This document shows, piece after piece, positions 55,776 through 64,000 of a stretch of DNA of 64,000 nucleotides. Below the pieces are notes generated by a model, which searched no databases, was not told the origin of the DNA, and was given only the letters and a program-made list of their open reading frames with translations. A program made the position numbers and the translations under genes. Every line of letters starts with the position of its first letter. Positions within the stretch are counted from its first letter, which is position 1. The stretch is from the NCBI GenBank assembly GCA_036245525.1, contig BTPG01000006.1, positions 96,008,472 to 96,072,471 on the forward strand, given 5' to 3'. The DNA is from Semisulcospira habei. Lineage: Eukaryota; Mollusca; Gastropoda; Semisulcospiridae.

Positions 55776-58700
55776 TACTTACTTACTTACGCCTGTTACC
55801 CCTCCCCGGGTATAGGCCGTCGACGAGAGACCTCCAGCGACTCCTGTCCTGTGCTTCTCCTTCGATTTTACTCCAGGTGGTTCCCAGTCTCTTGATGTCT
55901 GCTTGGAGGTCTCGACGCCAGGTGTTTCTCGGCCTGCCTCTTTTCCTCTTTCCCTGGGGGTTCCATGACAATGCCTGCCTAGTGATACTGGAAGCTGGCT
56001 TTCTCAGACTGTGACCAATCCATCCCCATCTTCTTCGCCGAATTTCATTCTCTGCTGTTATCTGCTCTGTTCTCTCCCAGAGTCTGACGTTGCTGATTTT
56101 CTCTGGCCAGTGGATTTTCAAAATTCTTCTAAGGCAACTGTTTATGAAGATCTGTACTCTGTTGACTGTGGTTTTTGTCAATCTCCAAGTCTCTGATCCA
56201 TATAGGAGAACTGCTTTTACGTTGGAGTTGAAAATCCGGACTTTGGTGTGTTGTGACAGCTCTCTGGAACTCCACACTTTTTCAACTGGAGAAAGGCTGC
56301 TCTGGCTTTACCGATTCGTGCTCTGACATCTGCATCAGTGCCGCCTTTTTTGTCTATGATGCTCCCGAGATAGGTGAAGGACTCCACCTCCTCCAACGGG
56401 GTGCCAGCAAGCAAGACTGGTTCTTCCCTGGTTGCGTTCAGCCTCATTGCCTTTGTTTTCTGTTTGTGGATGGTGAGACCCACTTGGGACGAGATGTCAG
56501 CAAGCCTCGTGGTCTTGTCCTGCATTTGTTGATGAGTGTGGGACAGTAAAGCCAAGTCGTCTGCAAAATCGAGGTCGTCAAGCTGTGTCCACAGTGTCCA
56601 CTGTATTCCACTTCGTCTGTGCTCTGTGGTCCTTTTCATGACCCAGTCTATGGCCAGTAGGAAGAGGAACGGAGACAGCAGACACCCCTGCCTGACACCG
56701 GTTCTGACCTGGAGCTCCCTGGTGAACTACCCTTCGTGGATCACGCGACATGTCATGCCATCGTAGCTGCTCTTGATCAGGCGGACGAGCTTTGTGGGTA
56801 CACCGTAGTGTCGTAGGAGTTTCCACAGAGTCTCTCGGCCCACGCTGTCAAATGCTTTCTCGTAATCCACAAAGTTGACGTACAGCGGGGAGCTCCACTC
56901 CAGAGACTGTTCCACGATGATGCGAAGAGTGGCGATCTGGTCTGTACATGATCGGTTTTTCCTGAATCCTGCTTGCTGGTCTCTCAGCTGGGGGTCAACG
57001 GAGCTCTTCATTCTCTCCAGGATGATACTGTTGAAGACCTTCCCTGGTACTGACAGCAAGGTGATTCCTCTGTAGTTGGAACACTTGCTGAAGTCGCCTT
57101 TCTTGGGAAGCTTGATTAGGTACCCCTCCTTCCAGTCAGCCGGCATCACCTCCTCTTCCCAGATCTTTCCAAACAGTGGATACAGCATCTCTACTGTTGT
57201 CTCTAGGTCTGCTTTCAGAGACTCCATCTGGCCCTGCTGCTTTGCCGTTCTTCAAAAATGCCACTGCTCTTCTTATCTCTTCCCGGCTGAGTCTGTCACA
57301 GGTGATGGGTAGGTCGGTCTCTGCTGGCTGGATGTCTGGGGGGTCTGTTCAGTAACTCTTCAAAATACTCGGCCCATCTGTCGAGTTGGTCTGCTCTGTC
57401 TGCAATAGGCTTGCCTTCTTTGTCTTTTACTGGCCTTTCTGTATGGCCATACTTACCCGACAATCTTCTGGTAATGTCGTAGAGCTGTTTCATGTTGCCG
57501 CTGCCTGCTGCCTTTTCTGCCTCTGCTGCCAGGCTGTCTGTGTAGGCCCTCTTGTCTGCCCTGATACTCCTCTTCACCTCGCGGTTGGCTTCCGAGTATT
57601 CCTCCTGTGCCCTTGCTTTGGCTGCTCTCGTGCGACTGTTGTTGACAACTGCTTTCTTCTGCTTCCCCACTTCTATCTTCTTCAATGTCTGTCCCGACAG
57701 CCAGTCCTTGTGATGGTGTTTCCTGAACCCTACAGTGTTTTGCAGGTTGAGTTCAGCGCCTCTCTAACTGCCTTCCACTGCTGCTCTGTGGTGACCGCCT
57801 CCTCTTCATTTACTAGCTCCTGTAGCGCTTGAAACCTGTTGGACAGCACCAGTTTGAACTCTTCTCTCACTCCAGTCTCTCTCAGGAGACCTACATTATA
57901 GCGCTGTCTTCTTGTTGTCTCTGTGCGGCATTTCTTTAACTTGAGCTTTATTCTTAAGGTAAGCAGATATGGTCTGAGGCGACATCTGCTCCCCTCCTCA
58001 CTCGAACATCTTGAAGGGATCGTTACAAAGTAAAGTAGATTATAGCACTGTCAGGGGAGAGAAATGTGCATGATCGACCAGTGATCATAGATCTACTGTG
58101 GCCAAAGCACAAAAAAAAAGAGATAGGAAAGAGAGGGGGCGCTTAAAAAGTGACTGAAAGCAATGCATATGGAAGCCCCCCCGAAGGGGGGCGTATCACA
58201 TATCCCACTATCTAGGTGGTGGCATGGAATGTATGCCCTTGCAGACACCACAGTAAAATGTGGTTGTCTTTGCAGGTAGGCAGAAATTCCTGCCTCCTCC
58301 AGTATCGCCGATGGTGTGCTGATGAGGTCGCCAAGACCGAAACAGCTGTCCACACCGGCTAAATATTTGGACCCCCTCGGGGGGACCTAGATTTAAATTT
58401 CCATGCACTGAGTGGCTGGAACAGTGGGATATGTGATACGCCCCCCTTCGGGGGGCTTCCATATGCATTGCTTTCAGTCACTTTTTAAGCGCCCCCTCTC
58501 TTTCCTATCTCTTTTTTTTTGTGCTTTGGCCACAGTAGATCTATGATCACTGGTCGATCATGCACATTTCTCTCCCCTGACAGTGCTATAATCTACTTTA
58601 CTTTGTAACCTTCCTAAAATATTAGCACTGGCAGTCTCCCCTTTTCTTTTCATCTTGAAGGGATCTTCTAAATTTCTTGCTAATGCAGATATGGTCTATT

Positions 58701-59666
58701 TGGTTCTCTGTAGTATAGTCAGGTGAGACCCAAGTTGCTTTGTGTTTCTGTGTGGGAAGATGCTGCCTCCAATGACAAGTCTGTTTAGAGTAAAAAAAAG
58801 TCTACAAACTTCTCCCCGTTCTCACTCATCTCCCCTAGTCCCTGTCTCCCCATCACCTCTTCGTATCCTGTGTTGTCCTCCCCTATTTTGGCATTAAAAT
58901 CGCCCATGACGATGGTGATGTCTTGCTCCGCACATTTGTCCACAGCACTCTGGAGTCGGTCGTAAAACTCTTGTTTCTCTTCCTCGTCACTGTCATTAGT
59001 GGGCGCACAACACTGGATGACGTTCAGCTTGATCTTTTTCTTGGTTCTAAAGGCTGCTGTGATAATTCTTGGCCCAAGAGGTTCCCAGCCCATCAGCGCT
59101 CTCTGTGCCACTGGTAACAGCTTGAATGCTACTCCTTCTGTATGGGGGGCATTCTCCTCTTCATGACCTGAATACAGAATCATCTCCCCACTTAACAGTC
59201 TTTTCTGGCCAGACTGCGTCCATCTGGCTTCACTGATACCTAGCAGGGAAAGGTTGTACATTTGCATTTCCGCTGCTATCTGGGCGGCCTTACCGCTCTG
59301 GTACATGGTCTTGACATTCCATGTGCCCATGGTTGTGTCCTTGGATAGAGAGAGGCGGCTCGGTCCTGTGGCTTCCGAAGACTTCCGGCTTTCACCACAG
59401 GACGTCATAAATTTTCTGGTGGAAGAACCTTCCTCCTCCAGGAAAGGAATCGCTGTTTGTCTTTTCGTCGGCGTTTTTGTAGCTATTTCCTTATTTGCAG
59501 GGTGGGGAAGCTACTAGGAGGACCAGGGGTTTTCTGTCGGGGTCACCTTCCCTTCGACCATGTTGGTTCACGGCACCTTATTTCATTCGGTGCACCCCTC
59601 TCGCGAGGGACCCCCTATCCACCGCCCAGGGCACGCGCCTCAACGCCATATGGTCCCAGCGCGACG
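55776..59666 (-). mobile_element. RTE-type LINE, near full length, nested in the CR1/L2-like LINE
   Basis: It is flanked by a 15-bp target duplication, GCTGTTTTTTGYACT (55761-55775 and 59667-59681). The 3' tail is (GTAA)n on the minus strand, typical of RTE/BovB elements. On the minus strand the endonuclease is at 59408-58785 (TWNVKTMYQSGKAAQIAAEM, GISEARW, GDFNAKIG). The linker and RT follow at 57685-56217 (NYRGITLLSVPGKVF, QAGFRKNRSCTDQI, NFVDYEKAFDSV, LDFADDLALLSHT). The C-terminal segment is at 56277-55783 ([35 protein letters not shown]). Several frameshifts break RT, and a 629-bp insertion splits the frame at 58022. The 59410-59666 part is 5' UTR. Confidence 0.9.
58022..58650. mobile_element. 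629-bp insertion with 187-bp inverted arms inside the RTE element
   Basis: The left arm 58022-58208 (starts GTTACAAAGTAAAG) and right arm 58424-58609 (ends CTTTACTTTGTAAC) are near-perfect inverted repeats. Each contains a small inner hairpin (GCCCCCC-GAA-GGGGGGC). A 215-bp spacer separates them. The right arm is followed by 41 non-palindromic bases ending CTTTTCTTTT. CATCTTGAAGGGATC occurs on both sides (58007-58021 and 58651-58665). Removing the insert plus one repeat restores the RTE frame, so this is a genuine 15-bp target duplication. Such a length is more usual for retroposition than for DNA transposons. No coding region was seen. Confidence 0.85.
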
Positions 59667-60689
59667 GCTGTTTTTTGCACTCGTCAAATTTCTTTTGTTG
59701 TTTCAATAGATCTCTTAGTTCCATCGCAGTTTTAATCTCATCCGTCAGCCACTCAGGCACAGTGGGGTGTTTAACACGCTTAGTGCGCCTCGGGGCATGC
59801 TGTCAAGAATACCGAGGAACAACTTATACCAGTGGGACAGCGCTACATTGGGATCGTTATAGTTATACACATCGGAAAATGATGTTTGGGAAAGGTCGTG
59901 CAAAATATCATCTTGGTTAAATATTTTGAATGATCTGTAGAGGATGATTATATGCTCCTTATGACGTTTCTTTGGCAACTTCGCAGAAAATGAAAAACAA
60001 ATAGGAAAATGATCACTGACAGAGATGCTGGGTACATAGACATTGCTAAGGGCACTGTCGTTGGTTGTATAAACATGGTCAATTAATGTGGATGAAGTAG
60101 CAGTGACCCTGGTGGGTGACTGAACTACTTGTGTAAGGCCTAAGAATGTTATCATGGATTTCCATGACGTGTTGCCAGGTTTCAATAAATCAACATTAAA
60201 ATCACCGAGTATATGTATATCACCCTTGGAGTTTTGTACTTTGTCAACCATTACAACAAAATCATCTTGCCAGGACACTGTAGCTGCGGGGTTTCTGTAA
60301 ATAAAACATACGAAGGTAGGGTTTGACTTGGCGGTTGCTTTTATCTCAAGCCACAGGCTTTCCACAAGGGTGGATTCCAGGTCACATCGTCGTGTCACGT
60401 TGTTAGCAATAGTGTTGTGAACATAAGCACAAATGCCAGTATGACCAGGCGCTGAAGCATCTCGCCTATGAATGGAGAAATTTTGTATGGTGATAGCTTG
60501 TTTACTTATATTCTTTGTCAACCTACTTTCTGTAAAGCCAAATATATGATATGGGGAGGGTTGGTTGGGTAGTACTGTAACGTCTGATACTTTACTGCAA
60601 AGGTGATACACATTGAGGTGGCCTATTCTAAGCAAATGATCGCTGACACTAGTAAACATGTCAGGTAACTTCGCAACCAAATACTAGTT

Positions 60690-62428
60690 TCAAATATACT
60701 AACAAACTAAATGACAGTTTAAACAACAATAACAAAGTGTCACTATGTGGCAAGCAGATCAGTGGTCAAAACACAGCACTGAAACATGCGCAAAGGATAA
60801 AAAAGGAAGAAAAAAATAGCGGATCGTAGATATAAATGCAAAACGTCTGCAGATATATAGGTCTCTGCGTGTGCAACGTACCGTTGCTAAAAACAAAACG
60901 CGATGAAGCGTACCAGAGTAATTCTATTCTATTTGCTACCGCCACAGTCAGTGATAAGAATCACTTTAATAGCGACTACGTTGTGCACTCCTGTTCAATA
61001 CACAGGCTAACACAGTTTATAAAGTCACAGAGCGCTGCAATTTTCATAATTATACGCGCATTTCGATGAGAATTGCACGCGGGTGTGTCTATCCACACTG
61101 ACCACTAAGCCAGTCATCACACACTGATCAGTCATTAGGGGTCAAGTGCTAATCCTGAACCTCTTAGTAACAGGATTATGCTCTGTGACTGTATCGCGAC
61201 TAATCGTCGCACAAAGAGGCGCACGCACTGGGTGAGTCACTGATCCGTTACGGTCTATCACACAACAAATACGAACTAAACGTAGTTGAGACTCCGTCGT
61301 GACGTCACACATTAGACACGTTAGCTATGTCAGAAAACGTACATGAATCTATATCGTGCAGTTAGTCACCGATTTCTCAGGTACAAATTGAGTTTAAAAT
61401 CACTTTGAGTATAGCGTCAATATTGAAGGATATAGACCTGATAGCGGTTCTACGTCGCAATCAAAACTACACACGTTTCACAGTTACGACATCAATAGAG
61501 TTCTATAGTACTAATCAATTGATAATCATAAATTTGAGCATTTGGATGACATCTGATTGGTATGAATAATCTGATTCGGGTTGATATATGACAGGAACAA
61601 CAGTCCGACCCGGAGCCAAGACACCGGCGCAACCCGAGCGTCTCCCACAACCCTCCCCGGTCAGTGCCAAAGAAGGTTGTGGAAAACAATCAAAATACGC
61701 ACACCAGCAAGAACCATCCAGGCAACGGGTCGGAATGTGGCGCCCATCAGACATCAATCTTCTTTCATATAATGAGAATTAATTATTTGTTTTCACGCGG
61801 TGTACATGTGCGCACGGTATAAGGTAGTGTCGTCTCAGATTTTAAAGCACGCTTTTTTTCTAGGTGAACATAAACATTACAGACGGTTGTGATGGTATAT
61901 ACGTGCATATACTCGCTGTAACAGATCGGTGTGCTATAGTCAGTCAAATGTATTTACTTGTTTTATTTTCACATTTGATTTTACGTCTGCTTTAAAAAAT
62001 CCGCTGCAAACAAATTTCCCATCTTGGTATTCGTATCGTATCGTATCAGAATCCAGTTGTAAATTGTATTGTACTCATACTCTACGTGTGTTTCTTTCTT
62101 CATTGGGAATTTGTTTGCATTTTACATGTGTCGGTCATCTTTTTTTCTGTAAATGATCTATCTCGCCAGCAAGGAATGACCTCAGTTACATCGACCTGTG
62201 TTCTCAGGTGCATAGGCATTTAGCTTCCTTTTGCTGTTTCAGTCGTTACGTTGTCACTGCGATTTGTATGTATGCTGGTACACCTTAAGACTTCAGGGTA
62301 ACCTACAGTATAATAATTCACAGACTAGCAAACATATCCCGTGCAGTAACATGTACTTAAGTCTCGATTTCAAAAGCCAAGATTTGTTTTGTTTTGTTGC
62401 TTCCAAGTTTTTCCTTTGTCCACCTCAG
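60690..62428. other. Intergenic, no gene seen
   Basis: No supported gene or repeat. The 5' untranslated part of the split LINE may extend into the first few hundred bases. Confidence 0.4.
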
Positions 62429-62533
62429 AGGTCTTCCTCCCACGCCGCTCACCCCCATCAGCCCCAGTGTGCTCACCCAGGAGCGCCAGTTGTTCCAGCC
62501 AGACTCCCGGCCCCGCAGCTATATATATGTCAG
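62429..62533 (+). other. Weak internal-exon candidate
   Basis: 105 bases follow a pyrimidine-rich CTTTGTCCACCTCAG acceptor and precede CAG|GTAGTT. They encode GLPPTPLTPISPSVLTQERQ and then LFQPDSRPRSYIYV in one frame, with a TAG immediately past the donor. The composition differs from its AT-rich neighbours. I recognise no protein. It could be a chance frame. Confidence 0.22.
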
Positions 62534-62814
62534 GTAGTTGGGGACCCCCTCCAGAGGAAACTCCGCACTACTGCCGAGTCACTTCGGTGGTCTTCCTACT
62601 TACGACATTTTGTTGCTAGTCACGGAGTCGACGAGTGAGAGCTGCCCGCAGAGGTGCTGTGGCGAGTCAGCCACTACGTCCTTCCACGCACAGCAGCAGG
62701 GTCTGGCCGAAGACAACCACGCATCTAGGGCTCCTGGAGGACTGGGCTGAGGTCACCATGAGACGGAGACTTGAGGGGTCAGGGACCTGGAATAGCGTTT
62801 TTTTCTTTTTACAT

Positions 62815-63195
62815 GATGATGAAGATGATATGATGATGCCATGGTGGTCCATGTGGTTTAGGGACTGCGTGATAGGGCCGCATTCCACGCTTCTTGTCAT
62901 AAATATCCTGGTATTAACCAGGCCCGGGACATGCGGACACCTGCGGTGCCAGCCGTGTAATCATCCACACCTTGCGATGCGTCATAACCCGGGTAACACC
63001 CCCAAAGTCGCACCCCGTGAAGTGGGTGAGTCTCGGCTGCGTGGCATCAGCCTTCCCATTGGGTCCATAGCACACCCGCTCTGGGTAGGAGCCGACCCAG
63101 GTAGGAAAAGTCCCGCTTGACTCGGCTGAGATTCGAACCCGGATCTCCCGGCCGCCAGTCCGACGCGCTAACCACTGCGCTACGGAGGCCGGTAA
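62815..63195 (-). mobile_element. Second type of tRNA-derived SINE
   Basis: On the minus strand it starts GGCCTCCGTAGCGCAGTGG (A box TAGCGCAGTGG). The B box is GGTTCGAATCT, followed by a body with GGGACTTTTCCTACCTGGG and GGTGTTACCCGGGTTATG. It ends near an ATCATCATATCATC tail at about 62817-62835. It differs in sequence from the SINE at 38.7 and 42.7 kb. Confidence 0.8.
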
Positions 63196-63492
63196 AAGCC
63201 AAGAATTTGGTCACGAACATAGGTATAATCAATGGCGCAAGAAAACAAGGGCACATGTTTAGAATGACCACACCTCCACTAAAATTGGTATGGCCAGAGT
63301 ATCTTTTAGCAATAAATCCAGTTTCGTTTGGGCAATACCTCCCATGTTCACACCGTATATATTATGCCAGTCTCGAGCGACCACCCTTAGGATCGGTCAC
63401 TAATCATTCAGGTGGCTGGAACTGTGGCTGTGGCCACCTGAATGATGGTCTTTAGTGCTCTTGAAAAATTCCCCTGAGAGAGCATCTGTCGT

Positions 63493-63687
63493 TTAACTCA
63501 TTCTGCCCGCGACACACCACAGCAAGATATGGATCGACCATGATAGTTCAAGGGTGGTGCCAGAACAGCCTATAGGCGCCAAGCTGTTCTGGCACCACCC
63601 TTGAACTATCATGGTCGATCTGTCTCGTGAATTGTAATGCAGTCCTCAGAGGACAACTCCAAAATGTACCTGGTGTGCAATGAGTTA
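63493..63687. mobile_element. Palindromic MITE (family 1), 195 bp
   Basis: TTAACTCATTCTGCCCGCG...GCAATGAGTTAA ends surround a central palindrome at about 63532-63621, which is nearly perfect in its arms (GATCGACCATGATAGTTC). Confidence 0.82.
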
Positions 63688-64000
63688 AGACCATTTTTTT
63701 TTCTTTAAAAAAGAAGTGCTTGCTCAAAACAAGTACACTTGGGCCATACCTTCTCCACCCCCTCCCCTCTTTCTCACCCCCTACCCCGTGCAGTAACAAG
63801 AGTTGCCGCATTGTCGTGAACTCACAGACGGCAGAATGAACAAACGTACTTAGTATATCTTAGTATAGATTTTCGCAAGCAGAGGTCAAAACAACAGCTG
63901 TCATCTTCTAGTTTGCACTGACCATCGACCGGACTCCGTGCATTTGCTTACCTTTCACAACGCACATTTTCACCTGCACAGGTATCGTGGTATCGTTTTG
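63688..64000. other. Right edge, no gene seen
   Basis: Nothing recognisable apart from T- and C-rich tracts. Confidence 0.4.

Noticed and set aside
56253..57832. Plus-strand open frames over 70 codons in the RTE region
   Set aside because: They are antisense shadows of the minus-strand RTE protein.
58093..58468. Two 86-codon frames inside the inverted-arm insertion
   Set aside because: They come from the paired arms and have no homology or start context.

Overview
The window is a piece of a repeat-rich animal nuclear genome. The evidence is spliced exons of a host transporter gene, GT-AG introns, LINEs with APE-type endonuclease, tRNA-derived SINEs, MITEs, long microsatellites and two integrated Maverick/Polinton-type (adintovirus-like) elements. 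I infer a marine invertebrate, most likely a mollusc and perhaps a gastropod. That is recognition of repeat and element style, not a measurement.

Region by region. 0.4-2.8 kb: the last four recognisable exons of an SLC17-family (sialin / vesicular glutamate transporter-like) gene, plus strand, ending in a stop at 2837. 2.8-9.4 kb: gene-poor repeats, including palindromic MITEs with TTAA ends and a truncated LINE 3' end. 9.3-12.2 kb: a 5'-truncated LINE with a C-terminal zinc finger, lying between direct repeats of about 165 bp. 12.4-14.8 kb: a CR1/L2-like LINE on the minus strand. 14.8-15.7 kb: a 373-bp tandem repeat.

17.1-44.7 kb is the centre of the window. An old, badly broken Polinton (copy 2) lies in one orientation. 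An 18.3-kb insertion (17246-35539) sits inside one of its small membrane-protein genes, with an 8-bp target duplication and short YAGGGTTG-like inverted ends. That insertion carries a second, nearly intact Polinton (copy 1, genes at 19261-33397) in the opposite orientation. Copy 1 encodes a protein-primed-type family B DNA polymerase, a retroviral-type (RVE) integrase, an FtsK/HerA-type packaging ATPase, a candidate double-jelly-roll major capsid protein and a candidate penton/minor capsid protein. It also encodes at least seven proteins with membrane segments or coiled coils. I found no adenain-type protease. The gene set reads as a virion-forming, self-integrating element: polymerase and integrase for replication and insertion, ATPase for packaging, capsid proteins for the shell, and membrane proteins possibly for an internal lipid layer. 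Copy 1 has only five visible lesions: three in-frame TAA codons and two frameshifts at homopolymers. Copy 2 preserves the syntenic order 183-aa gene, 159-aa gene, 76-aa gene, 144-aa gene, integrase, then convergent polymerase and 115-aa gene. It is broken by a SINE, a PIF/Harbinger-type MITE that itself contains a SINE and a minisatellite, and a 1.4-kb repeat.

44.7-51.5 kb: dispersed hairpin repeats, microsatellites and repeat fragments. 51.6-60.7 kb: a stack of LINEs. A CR1/L2-like LINE lies between two (GA)n arrays. Next to it is another CR1/L2-like LINE, split by a nearly full-length RTE-type LINE with a 15-bp target duplication and a (GTAA)n tail. The RTE element is itself interrupted by a 629-bp insertion built of two 187-bp inverted arms. 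60.7-64 kb: mostly unannotatable sequence, one weak exon candidate, a tRNA-derived SINE and a palindromic MITE.
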